Source of the DNA: Halopenitus persicus
GTDB taxonomy: Archaea; Halobacteriota; Halobacteria; Halobacteriales; Haloferacaceae
NCBI RefSeq assembly: GCF_002355635.1
Contig: NZ_AP017558.1
Coordinates: 1,922,001-1,986,000 of the forward strand
Reading direction: 5' to 3'
DNA: 64,000 nucleotides
Positions 43,353 to 51,592 of this stretch are shown here, piece by piece. How positions within the stretch are numbered: the first letter of the stretch is position 1; every line of letters begins with the position of its first letter. The notes below the pieces were generated by a model, which saw only the letters and a program-made list of their open reading frames with translations, was not told where the DNA came from and made no database searches. Position numbers and translations under genes: made by a program.

Positions 43353-43607
43353 TCAGGCCGCCGCGCCGTACGTCTCTTCGAGATACTCGACGATGTCGTC
43401 GCTTTCCGGCATTCCCTCGACGTCGTGGTCCTCGTCGACGAGCACGGGCACGCCGGTCTGTCCGCTTACCGCCTCGACCTCCTCGCGCTCGGCGTGCGAC
43501 TGCGGCACCATCCGCGATTCGTACTTCAGATCGAGGTCGGCGAGCTTCTCCTTGACCTTCGCGCAGTACGGACACCCTTCGAGTTCGTAGAGGATGATGT
43601 TCGACAT
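43353..43607 (-). CDS. Glutaredoxin-like protein
   Basis: An 84-residue thioredoxin-fold protein. The active site CPYC is at residues 12-15 (LYELEGCPYCAKVKEKL), with the cis-proline loop TGVPVLVDED and a C-terminal helix MPESDDIVEYLEETY. It probably reduces disulfides or mixed disulfides with gamma-glutamylcysteine, the haloarchaeal thiol. A minus-strand TATA CTTAATTT (plus 43631-43638) lies at leaderless spacing. Confidence 0.93.
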   Translation of the reverse strand: MSNIILYELEGCPYCAKVKEKLADLDLKYESRMVPQSHAEREEVEAVSGQTGVPVLVDEDHDVEGMPESDDIVEYLEETYGAAA

Positions 43608-43735
43608 CGACGAAGGATACGTGCGCCAGCAAATTAAGGTCGTGGTGTGTGTGTTCCGCAGGCCCACGGGCGCGGGTCGGGATCGAGCGCGAGGATAGTG
43701 GCGGAGACTGCGCTGATCCGGTCGTTCGTCCGGGC

Positions 43736-45115
43736 CTAGAGGATCACGCCGCTCGTCTGGAGGACGTAGTAGGCGGCCACCAGGACGGCGAGGACGTACT
43801 GTCCGGGCGAGACGTCGCCGGGCTCGCCGACGGCGAGCTTGATGATCGGGTAGGCGACGATGCCGGCGGCCAGGCCGTCGGCGATCGAGTAGGCGAACGG
43901 CATCACGGTGACCGTGAGCCCCGCCGAGACGGTCCACGCGGGATCGCTCCAGTCGACCTCGGTGAGCCCCTGCAGCATCATCACGCCGACGACGACCAGC
44001 GCGATGAAGGAGGCGTATCCGGGAATCGCGGCGACGACGGGGATCACCACGAGGGACGCCAGAAAGCAGAGCGCGACGACGAGTGCGGTGAGTCCGGTTC
44101 GACCGCCCTCCTCGACGCCGGTTGAGGACTCGATGTAGGTGGTCACCGTCGAGGTGCCGACCATCGCGCCGACCGTTGTTCCGACCGCGTCGGCCATCAG
44201 CGGCTTGTCCATCTCGGGAAGGTCGCCGTCCTCGTCGAGGAAGTCGCCGTACTGCGAAACGCCGATCAGCGTGCCGGCGGTGTCGAAGAAGTCGACGAAG
44301 AAGAAGGTGAACACGACCAACACGAAGGTGAGCGGTTCGATCTCGGCGAATCCGTCCACGAACGCGCCCGCAAGCGGCGTGATGTCGTACTGCGCTGCGG
44401 GCAACGTCTCGGGCGTGATGGCGCCGCGTTCGAAGGCACCGGCGAACGTCAGGCCCCAGCCGACCAGCGACGTCGCGAGGATCCCGAGGACGATCGATCC
44501 GGTGATACCGCGGGCCCACAGGGCGAAGGTAAGAACGAGTCCGAAGACGCCGAGGATCGCCCACGGATTGCCGAAGACGCCGCCGAGGGTGACGAGCGTC
44601 GCCTCGTCGGGGACGACGATCTGCAGCTCCTGGAGCCCGATGAACAGCAGGAACAGCCCGATCCCGGCGCCGACCGCACGCTTGACCGGCTCCGGGAAGA
44701 GCTGGATCACGTACTTGCGCGCTCCGACGAGCGTGAGCAGCATGAAGACCACGCCCTCGACGAACACCGCCGCGAGCGCCGTCTGCCACGGGATGCCGAG
44801 CCCGAGGACGACCGAGAACGCGAAGAAGGCGTTGAGCCCCATGCCGGGCGCGAGGCCGAACGGCCGGTTGGCGTACAGCGCCATCACCAGCGTCGCGGCC
44901 GCGGAGGCGAGGACCGTCGCGATCGCGATCATCTGGACGACCTCGAAGAACTCGTACCCGGGTATCTGGATCGCCTCCGCCAGAATGAACGGGTTGACGA
45001 CGATGATGTACGACATCGCGAGGAACGTGGTGATCCCCGCGATCAGTTCCGTCTTGACGTCGGAGCCCCGTGCCGCGACGTCGAACCGGTCGGCGAGCGT
45101 TTCCGTGAGTCCCAT
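43736..45115 (-). CDS. NCS2-type nucleobase permease (AzgA-like)
   Basis: A 459-residue membrane transporter. It starts with ELIAGITTFLAMSYIIVVNPFIL and has PFGLAPGMGLNAFFAFSV, FVDFFDTAGTLIGVSQYG and GTSTVTTYIESSTGVEEGGRTGL, all typical of the AzgA/PbuG/GhxP branch importing adenine, guanine or hypoxanthine. A minus-strand TATA CCTTATAATCC lies about 32 bases upstream. It follows, 120 bases away, a PRTase-like regulator gene in the same direction. Confidence 0.92.
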   Translation of the reverse strand: MGLTETLADRFDVAARGSDVKTELIAGITTFLAMSYIIVVNPFILAEAIQIPGYEFFEVVQMIAIATVLASAAATLVMALYANRPFGLAPGMGLNAFFAFSVVLGLGIPWQTALAAVFVEGVVFMLLTLVGARKYVIQLFPEPVKRAVGAGIGLFLLFIGLQELQIVVPDEATLVTLGGVFGNPWAILGVFGLVLTFALWARGITGSIVLGILATSLVGWGLTFAGAFERGAITPETLPAAQYDITPLAGAFVDGFAEIEPLTFVLVVFTFFFVDFFDTAGTLIGVSQYGDFLDEDGDLPEMDKPLMADAVGTTVGAMVGTSTVTTYIESSTGVEEGGRTGLTALVVALCFLASLVVIPVVAAIPGYASFIALVVVGVMMLQGLTEVDWSDPAWTVSAGLTVTVMPFAYSIADGLAAGIVAYPIIKLAVGEPGDVSPGQYVLAVLVAAYYVLQTSGVIL

Positions 45116-45235
45116 TGGATGATTGTGCGTCTCTCACGGTTGGATTATAAGGGTTACTGATAGTGTTGATCACGGACGTGGATACAACGACGGTGAAACC
45201 ACTGCGAGACGCTCGAAGCAGGTGAGTGACTCGGA

Positions 45236-45949
45236 CTACTCGACCGTCTCGAGCGCCCCCACCGGCGCGTCGGTGATCCCGCGGGCGCGGTCGAGTCCCT
45301 CCTCGCCGACCGCGATGAGCGCGAAGACGCCGGTGACCTCGGCGTCGGCCTGGAGCGCGATGTCCAACAGCAGCTCCTGGGTCTCGCCCGACCGGATGAG
45401 GTCGTCGACGATGAGGACGGTCTCCCCGGCGTCGATCGCGCTGGCCGGCAGGTAGTAGGTCAGCTCGATGCCGGACGCGAGCCGCTGTCGGGATTCGATG
45501 AACTCCTCGACGGCGGTTTCCTTCGACTTCTTCGCGTACGCGAGCCGGGCGTCGAAGAAGGACGCCATCGCCGCGCCGAGGGTGATTCCGTCCGTCGCGG
45601 CCGTCAGGACCACGTCCGGCGTCTCGAAGGCGAACGATTCGGCGGCCACCGGCGCGACCAGATCCAGAAACGACTGATCGAAGACGACGGCCGAGTTGTC
45701 GACGTAGCCCTCCTCGTCGAAGGCGATCCGCGACTGCAGCTCGTCCGCGAGGGCGTCGTGGCCGACGCCGTTGACGATCTCGCGGGCGCGGTCGGGACCC
45801 GGGAGGACGTGTCCGTTGACGTAGCGGTTCAGGTCCCCCGCCGGCAGGCCCGTCGTCTCGGCCAGCTCGTCGTAGGTCCGGGGGCGTTTCAACATCCGGA
45901 GCACGGCGACCGCCTGCAGCTGGAGGGCTGCCTTCTCTGCACGGTTCAT
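45236..45949 (-). CDS. HTH plus phosphoribosyltransferase-fold regulator
   Basis: A 237-residue protein. Residues 1-60 are a winged/helix-turn-helix segment (MLKRPRTYDELAETTGLPAGDLNRYVNGHVLPG). Residues about 75-237 form an orotate-PRTase-like domain with the PRPP loop TVLIVDDLIRSGET. Such fusions act as purine- or PRPP-sensing regulators (PurR, GfcR in haloarchaea). Its place just upstream of a purine-type permease suggests control of nucleobase uptake or salvage; an enzymatic PRTase role remains possible. TTTTTAATATCG upstream is the likely TATA box. Confidence 0.87.
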   Translation of the reverse strand: MNRAEKAALQLQAVAVLRMLKRPRTYDELAETTGLPAGDLNRYVNGHVLPGPDRAREIVNGVGHDALADELQSRIAFDEEGYVDNSAVVFDQSFLDLVAPVAAESFAFETPDVVLTAATDGITLGAAMASFFDARLAYAKKSKETAVEEFIESRQRLASGIELTYYLPASAIDAGETVLIVDDLIRSGETQELLLDIALQADAEVTGVFALIAVGEEGLDRARGITDAPVGALETVE

Positions 45950-46056
45950 AGAGTCGATCGTAAATGCGTATGTATGAATATATCGATATTAAAAACCAAG
46001 TAGATATTCACGAACGTGGTACACTCGCGGCCGCTCGGTCGACGCCGGCGGCTCGT

Positions 46057-46899
46057 CTATCGCTCGCGGACGACCACGAACTCGGCGAGGTCGCGGAGGT
46101 ACTGCATCGCCTCGGTGTCGGGGAGATCGGTCGCATCGAGCGCCTCGAGGGCGGCGTCGGACTGCGCACGCGCCTCCTGGGTCGCCTCCGCGGGACTGAG
46201 TCGGGTGACCTGCACCACCGACGGGCGGTCCATCTCGGCGTCCTGGCCGGTCGGCTTGCCCAGCGAGTCGGGGTCGGCCGTCGTGTCGAGAACGTCGTCG
46301 CGCATCTGGAAGGCGACGCCGACGCGCTCGGCGTACTCGCCGAACGACTCGACGACGAAGGGGTCTGCCTCGGCGGCGACGGCGCCGAGCTCGGCCGCCG
46401 CGCGGAACAGCGCGCCGGTCTTGCGACGCGCGAGCGTCTTGTATTCCGCCTCGTCGGTCGGGCGATCGACGAGCTCCGTGGCCTCGCCCTCGCCGAGCTC
46501 GACCATCGCCTCCGCGACGATCCCCATCGCCCGTTCGTTCGACGAGAACAGCGCGAACGCCTCGCCGAGCAGGCCGTCGGAGGCGACGATCGCCGGGCCG
46601 TAGCCGTATTCGGCCCACGCTGAGGGCGTCCCGCGCCTGACGTCCGAGCGGTCGATGATGTCGTCGATGACCAGCGAGGCGTTGTGCACGAGCTCGATCC
46701 CGGCGGCGAAATCGACCGCTGCGTCCGGGTCGCCGCCGACGGCCTCGCAGGCGAGGATCGTCACCGCCGGCCGCACCCGCTTGCCGCCCGCGAGAACGAC
46801 GTGTTCGAGTTCGTCGGCGAGCTCCGGGGGATCGACCGCCGCGAGGACCTCCTCGATCCGCTCGTCGACGAGCGTGACCCGCCGTTCCAGGTACTCCAT
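46057..46899 (-). CDS. Polyprenyl (geranylgeranyl/farnesyl) diphosphate synthase
   Basis: A 280-residue trans-isoprenyl diphosphate synthase. GGKRVRPAV binds the diphosphate. The first Asp-rich motif is DDIID (in ASLVIDDIIDRSDVRRG) and the second is FQMRDDVLD. The product supplies archaeol lipid chains or quinones. It is somewhat shorter than usual (about 320-350), ending soon after the second motif region. Haloarchaea have several paralogues; which one this is cannot be decided from sequence alone. Confidence 0.9.
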   Translation of the reverse strand: MEYLERRVTLVDERIEEVLAAVDPPELADELEHVVLAGGKRVRPAVTILACEAVGGDPDAAVDFAAGIELVHNASLVIDDIIDRSDVRRGTPSAWAEYGYGPAIVASDGLLGEAFALFSSNERAMGIVAEAMVELGEGEATELVDRPTDEAEYKTLARRKTGALFRAAAELGAVAAEADPFVVESFGEYAERVGVAFQMRDDVLDTTADPDSLGKPTGQDAEMDRPSVVQVTRLSPAEATQEARAQSDAALEALDATDLPDTEAMQYLRDLAEFVVVRER

Positions 46900-46956
46900 C
46901 GGCCATATAACTGTTCCCCCTGCGCAAAGGTGTGACGGTCCGGGCCGTGTCCCGGA

Positions 46957-47436
46957 TTAGGGTTCGAACTCGTAGAGATCGTCCCCGACGTGGTGGACCG
47001 ACTCGACGACCTTTCCCTCCTCGCCGACCATCTCCGGGCCGTCGACGAGCGCGCGGCCGATCGCGAGCACCTTCCCGTGGGTCTCCTCGGCGATCGCGAC
47101 CAGGTCGCCGGCCTCGACGTCGGGATCGGCCTCGACGATCCCCGGTCGCATCACGTCCGCCCCGTTCGAGACGAACGAGATCGCGCCCGCGTCGACCGTG
47201 ACGACCCCGGAGTCGGGGTTGGTCTCGTTGGCGCCGCGAACCGTCACGAACGGTTCCTCGTCGGTGTAGAACACCAGCGGCTCCCCGTCGACGAGCACGA
47301 GGTCGAACGCGGAGTCGGTCAGCTCGACGAGCTCGAAGGCGTCCCCGTCGATCTCGACGCCGAGCCCGTCGGCCAGCGCCGCCCGGATCTCGTCGATGGC
47401 GTCGCTTCGGAGGTGGTGGCGGGATTTCACCTGCAT
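46957..47436 (-). CDS. PUA-domain RNA-binding protein
   Basis: A 159-residue protein. The N-terminal half is a pre-PUA alpha/beta domain (MQVKSRHHLRSDAIDEIRAAL; PLVFYTDEEPFVTV). The C-terminal 80 residues are a PUA domain (VVTVDAGAISFVSNGADVMRPGIVEADPDVEAGDLVAI). The architecture matches the MCT-1-like/archaeal PUA proteins linked to translation initiation or tRNA binding. The ATG at 47436 was chosen over 47463 since CGATTTATG lies about 27 bases upstream. Confidence 0.88.
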   Translation of the reverse strand: MQVKSRHHLRSDAIDEIRAALADGLGVEIDGDAFELVELTDSAFDLVLVDGEPLVFYTDEEPFVTVRGANETNPDSGVVTVDAGAISFVSNGADVMRPGIVEADPDVEAGDLVAIAEETHGKVLAIGRALVDGPEMVGEEGKVVESVHHVGDDLYEFEP

Positions 47437-47574
47437 ACCATCGGGTGCGGCGGGCACGCGCATAAATCGTCCCCATTCGAAACCGGCGTTCGGTCCGTCC
47501 GGGATCGGCGACCCGACCCACCCCGCGCCACCGACCCCGACACGCCTTTCTACCCGACACGCGTTGTGTCGCGT

Positions 47575-48870
47575 ATGTCACCGGACGCGCAGTCGGAGTC
47601 GGACGACGAGGAGGGGCCCGTTCGGGTCACGGAGGAGTTGGCCCGGCACATGGCGAACAAACGCGAGGAGCTCTTCGAGGAGTTCGGGATCCGCGACGAG
47701 TTCCCCGCCGAGGTCCTCTCGGAGGCAAAAGCCCGCACGGAGGACGTCGGATCGGAGATCCAGGCGGAGATCGACGAGCGCGAGGACCTCCGGGATCTGA
47801 CGACCTGGACGACCGACCCGGTCGATGCGCAGGACTTCGACGACGCCATCTCGATCCGACGCGAGGAGGACGCCTACCGGCTGTGGGTCCACATCGCCGA
47901 CGTCACCCACTACGTGACCCCCGAGACGTCGATGTGGGAGGAAGCCGTCAAGCGGTGTAACACGGTCTACCTCCCCGGTTATACGGTTCATATGCTGCCG
48001 CCGATCCTCGCGGAGACGGTCTGTTCGCTCGTCCCCCAGGAGGACCGGCTCGCCCACACCGTCGAGATGGAGATCGACGACGAGACGCTCTCCTTCGAGG
48101 ACGTCGACATCTACAAGTCCGTCATCAACTCCGACGAGCGGCTCACCTACTCGGAGTGTGAGAACCGCCTCGAGGACGAGGACGCGCCGTTGCACGACGA
48201 GAACGTGCTCGCGTTCGAGCTGGCCGACCGGATGCACGAACAGCGCAAGGCGGACGGCTCGCTCGTGTTGAACCCCCGCCGCGACCGGGCGCACACGATC
48301 ATCGAGGAGTCGATGCTCAAGGCGAACAAGGCCGTCACGCACACGCTGATGTGGGACCGCGGCGTCGAGGCGATGTACCGCGTCCACCCGCAGCCGACCC
48401 CTGACCAGTGGAACGACGCGCTGCGGGAGATCCAGGAGCTCGACTCCGTGTCGATCCCGGGATCCTCCTGGGACGATCCGCGAAAGGCCGTCAACGCCGC
48501 CCTCGAGCAGTCGCCCGACCGCCAGCTCAACAAGATCCAGCGGGCCGTCCTCAAGGTGATGCCGCGCGCCAAGTACATGAACGACCCCTTCGGCGGCCAC
48601 CACGCGCTCAACTTCGACATCTACGGCCACTTCACCTCGCCGATCCGGCGGCTCTCCGACCTGATCAACCACTGGATCGTCCACACGAACGACGTCCCCG
48701 AGACGCTGATCAAGCTCTGTGACCGCGCCTCGGATAACCAGAAGGACGGCGAGACCGCCGAGCGGCTCTACAAGCAGTTCCTCCAGGAGGTCGGCGTCGA
48801 CCCCTACGCGGTCAACAACCGCGGCGTGGAGGTCGTCGAGGATCCCGACGAGGCCGAGTACGGCGTGTGA
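47575..48870 (+). CDS. RNase R/RNB-domain ribonuclease (catalytic core only)
   Basis: A 431-residue 3'-5' exoribonuclease. The RNB catalytic signature is DPVDAQDFDDAIS, followed by WVHIADVTHYV, RCNTVYLPGYTVHMLP, the active-site segment FGGHHALNFDIYGHFTSPIRR (with the conserved Arg) and LINHWIV. Bacterial RNase R has cold-shock and S1 domains, both absent here. This solitary RNB form is the known haloarchaeal RNase R, important because these organisms lack an exosome. The start is ATG 47575. Confidence 0.93.
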   Translation: MSPDAQSESDDEEGPVRVTEELARHMANKREELFEEFGIRDEFPAEVLSEAKARTEDVGSEIQAEIDEREDLRDLTTWTTDPVDAQDFDDAISIRREEDAYRLWVHIADVTHYVTPETSMWEEAVKRCNTVYLPGYTVHMLPPILAETVCSLVPQEDRLAHTVEMEIDDETLSFEDVDIYKSVINSDERLTYSECENRLEDEDAPLHDENVLAFELADRMHEQRKADGSLVLNPRRDRAHTIIEESMLKANKAVTHTLMWDRGVEAMYRVHPQPTPDQWNDALREIQELDSVSIPGSSWDDPRKAVNAALEQSPDRQLNKIQRAVLKVMPRAKYMNDPFGGHHALNFDIYGHFTSPIRRLSDLINHWIVHTNDVPETLIKLCDRASDNQKDGETAERLYKQFLQEVGVDPYAVNNRGVEVVEDPDEAEYGV

Positions 48871-48982
48871 CGGAGCGGATCGAGGAAGCGGTTCGCACCG
48901 AACGAGCCGACTGCTGCGGCCGGTTCCGCCATCCCCGCGCCGGTGCGACCCTTTCACCCTCTCGGCCGAAGGTATATGTCGG

Positions 48983-49174
48983 ATGCGCCGCCTCGTTCGG
49001 ACGAGACCGATGATCGCGGATACTCGGGCCAGTTCGAAGAAGCTCATCGCCGTCCTGCTTGCCGGCGTGGTGTTGGTTACCCTCCTGGTCGTCGTGGCCG
49101 TCGTCCTCGGCGCCGCCGAGCGGTCCATCGACGGAGTCATCGGCGTTTCGGTGGCACTCACGGCGACGGCCTGA
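48983..49174 (+). CDS. Small single-pass membrane protein
   Basis: A 63-residue protein with one strongly hydrophobic segment (LIAVLLAGVVLVTLLVVVAVVLGAA), a basic N-terminus and a short C-terminal tail. A TATA-like GGTATATG at 48971-48978 favours a start further down, perhaps the ATG at 49010. No family is recognised. Confidence 0.5.
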   Translation: MRRLVRTRPMIADTRASSKKLIAVLLAGVVLVTLLVVVAVVLGAAERSIDGVIGVSVALTATA

Positions 49175-49192
49175 CATCCCACGTGTTCCCGT

Positions 49193-49236
49193 CCGCCGTC
49201 CGCGCCGAAGCATTCCGCCGTCCGCGCCGAAGCATT
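49193..49236. repeat. 22-base perfect tandem duplication
   Basis: Two identical 22-base units beginning CCGCCGTCCGCGCCG lie between the small membrane protein and the DUF2062 gene, ending 27 bases before the latter's start. Confidence 0.93.
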
Positions 49237-49262
49237 GATACGGACACCCACGGTACGGGACG

Positions 49263-49751
49263 GTGATGATTCGGGGACGGGTCGCCGACGCCCGCGATCG
49301 GGTACGGTCGCGGCTGGAGGCCGCCTTCATCGAGGACCACTCGCCGCGGGAGGTCGCGTTCAGCTTCAGCCTCGGCGTCTTCATCACCGCCCTGCCGACG
49401 CTGGGGTTCGGCGTCGCCGTCTTCCTCGCGCTGGCGTACCTCTTCAAGCAGCTGAGCAAGATCGCCCTGTTCGCGTCGGTCATCGTCCTCAACCCGGCCG
49501 TGAAGTGGGGCGTCTACGGGACGAGCTACTGGCTGGGTCGGCGCCTGCTCGGTCCGATCCCCACGGACGCCGTGGGTACGTTCACCCCGATCGCGGGGTC
49601 ACACCACCTGCTCCGGCTCTGGGTGGGGAACCTGGTCCTCGCCGTCGTCTTCGCCGTGATCGCCTACGCGATCGCGCTCCGGCTGGTGCACGCGTTCCGC
49701 CGCCGCGAAGCCGACCGCGAGTCGCTCCCGATCGACGTCGAGCCGAAGTGA
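49263..49751 (+). CDS. DUF2062-type membrane protein
   Basis: A 162-residue protein with the DUF2062 pattern: HSPREVAFSFSLGVFITALPTLGFGVAVFLALAYLF, then SKIALFASVIVLNPAVKWGVYGTSYWLG and a last membrane segment LVLAVVFAVIAYAIAL. Three to four membrane segments are present. The function is unknown. The two adjacent ATGs (49263, 49266) cannot be separated. Confidence 0.85.
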   Translation: MMIRGRVADARDRVRSRLEAAFIEDHSPREVAFSFSLGVFITALPTLGFGVAVFLALAYLFKQLSKIALFASVIVLNPAVKWGVYGTSYWLGRRLLGPIPTDAVGTFTPIAGSHHLLRLWVGNLVLAVVFAVIAYAIALRLVHAFRRREADRESLPIDVEPK

Positions 49752-49876
49752 CGACCGGTTTCGTCACGACGGCCGACCCGGTCCGGACGAAAAGATTCCA
49801 CGCTATCCGGCGATCACGACCTCGTCTCGAACGGGTTCGGGTCATCATTGAAGTATGCCAGGCCCGTTGCTCCGGT

Positions 49877-50188
49877 ATGATCGACACGAAACGGCTGCTT
49901 GAGCGGCTCTCGAGCGAGCGGGGTGCGGACTTCGAGTTCGAACCGACCCCGTCGGCGGCGGCGATCCGCGAGGCCGTTCGGTCGCTACAGGCGGAGGGTC
50001 TCTGTGGTCGTCGCGTCGTGGAACAGCGGCTCGGCCCCTACTTCCTCGCCAGCGATCAGCACGGACAGCGCGAGCTCGACCTCCTCGAGGAGATCGTCGA
50101 GGAGGAGTACGCCGACCGAAACGTCTGCGTCCGGACCCGCAGCGCCGAGTGTAGCCGGCTCCGTGGCGGATGTCGCGGCGCACGGTGA
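49877..50188 (+). CDS. Hypothetical protein at the island border
   Basis: A 103-residue frame starting MIDTKRLLERLSSERGADFE. It contains a helical stretch AAIREAVRSLQAEG and an acidic LDLLEEIVEEEYAD. The last 15 residues, with three Cys and several Arg (ending GGCRGAR), look out of character and lie where base composition begins to change, so the natural C-terminus may have been replaced. I recognise no family. Confidence 0.5.
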   Translation: MIDTKRLLERLSSERGADFEFEPTPSAAAIREAVRSLQAEGLCGRRVVEQRLGPYFLASDQHGQRELDLLEEIVEEEYADRNVCVRTRSAECSRLRGGCRGAR

Positions 50189-50419
50189 GCAACCATCGGC
50201 GCCAATCACCATCTTCGACCCATCTGCGGACCATCGTTTGCTCCGCTCACTCGACTCAGGGATGGAGGAGGGAGGTGCCGCGGCCACCTGATCGAGTGAC
50301 GACACGTTGGTCACCGAGGGTCGAGGGAATCAACCCCGGACGGATCGAACCGGAAGTAGTGTCACTAGAATAACAACAACCTTTATTCACCCAACACCGG
50401 TAGCCAGTCGTATCGAGTT
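50189..50419 (+). promoter_or_regulatory. Non-coding start of the low-GC segment and capC promoter
   Basis: No convincing gene lies in these 231 bases. TAGTGTCACTA at 50357-50367 is a near-palindrome. CTTTATTC at 50381-50388 is a plausible TATA box about 33 bases before the capC GTG. Composition changes from very GC-rich to clearly lower GC across this stretch. Confidence 0.4.
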
Positions 50420-51592
50420 GTGATCGTTGCCAGCACCTTATCGGTACTCGGGTTTTTCCTGACCGCTGCTGTCACACAGACCAAGGGCCTCCGGCTCGGC
50501 GGTTCGATACTCATCCCGACGCTGGTCGTATACGCTCTCAAAGACTTCACGACGCTTCCGGTGTTCGTCGTCAGTACCGTCGTCGCCTACCTCATCCTCT
50601 GGCAAGCTAAAGAGCGTACGCTCGTGTACGGCCGGGACGAATTTCTCGTCGCGCTCGCAGCCGGGTCGCTGGTTCCGATCGCCGGCTACTTCCTCCTCTT
50701 GACGATCTACCCCGCGTTCCTCGAAGTCAATCCGCTCGTGTTCGTCGGCAGCATTCTCCCCGGACTCGCGGCCTACAACGTCGCACAGACGAAGCCCGAG
50801 TACCGACGGCAGGATCTACGATACACTGCCGGGCTCATAGTCGGTCTCATCCTTCTCGGGGCGGTTCTGATCAACCCGTGGACTGCGCGCCTCCTCGGTG
50901 ATGCGACGCCGCTGGTCCTGTTCGCACGGACGTCGGATATCGCCGTCCTCACCGGGTCAGTCGTCGAGGGCTTCCTGGCTCCGAACATTGCGATTCGAAC
51001 GGACATCGTGCTGTTCTTCGTGGTCGGAATGGCGCTCTCGGAACTCGTCCGTCGGGAGTTCGGCATCCGGATCGGTATCATCTCGATGGCTCTGATAGCA
51101 CTCTTCTCGCTCGTCAGCCGCTGGCTGCTGGTCCTGTTTCTCCTCTCGTTCGTCGTCTCGCTCGTTGCAGTCTGGATCGTCCACCGTACGACGCTGCTCT
51201 ACGGTCGCGTCCTCATCAGTATCGGGTGTGGGATCGGGACGCTGGCCGCGCTTGGATTCGCCACGCAACTGCCGATCATCCGAGGGTTCTCGGCATTGTT
51301 CGTCGGCGTCATCGCTGGCGTCGATGCCTACGCCGTCCACGTGACACCACCGCTGGAACGCCGCCAGCAACCGTTCCTGGCCGTTGCGGTGTTTCTCGGA
51401 ATGCTGCTGCTTCTCCGGGTCTTTATCGATCCCTTCCGTCGCGGCGTCCTCCAGGAATTCACCACGGTCCATCTGCTCATCGGAAGCGCCGTCATTCTGG
51501 TCTGTCTCGGCATTGCGTACCGATTGCGGATCCCGAAACCTGATGACGAGGACATCCTTTCGGCATCGGTTCTCTCCGGAGGTGACGGATAA
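50420..51592 (+). CDS. capC: Poly-gamma-glutamate synthesis membrane protein CapC/PgsC, double-length
   Basis: A 390-residue polytopic protein with at least ten hydrophobic segments. Bacterial PgsC/CapC has about 150 residues. Here a PgsC-like unit appears twice: about residues 1-150 (KGLRLGGSILIPTLVVYALKDFTTLP) and again about 190-350 (NIAIRTDIVLFFVVGMALSELVRREFGIRIG). CapC partners CapB in polymer synthesis or export. The start is GTG 50420. Its TAA overlaps the capB ATG by one base. Codon choice uses more A/T-ending codons than neighbours. Confidence 0.85.
   Translation: MIVASTLSVLGFFLTAAVTQTKGLRLGGSILIPTLVVYALKDFTTLPVFVVSTVVAYLILWQAKERTLVYGRDEFLVALAAGSLVPIAGYFLLLTIYPAFLEVNPLVFVGSILPGLAAYNVAQTKPEYRRQDLRYTAGLIVGLILLGAVLINPWTARLLGDATPLVLFARTSDIAVLTGSVVEGFLAPNIAIRTDIVLFFVVGMALSELVRREFGIRIGIISMALIALFSLVSRWLLVLFLLSFVVSLVAVWIVHRTTLLYGRVLISIGCGIGTLAALGFATQLPIIRGFSALFVGVIAGVDAYAVHVTPPLERRQQPFLAVAVFLGMLLLLRVFIDPFRRGVLQEFTTVHLLIGSAVILVCLGIAYRLRIPKPDDEDILSASVLSGGDG

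Noticed and set aside
49985-50314. 109-residue minus-strand frame (MTNVSSLDQV...)
   Set aside because: It overlaps the 49877-50188 gene and the non-coding border, and its codon pattern and lack of similarity suggest a chance frame.
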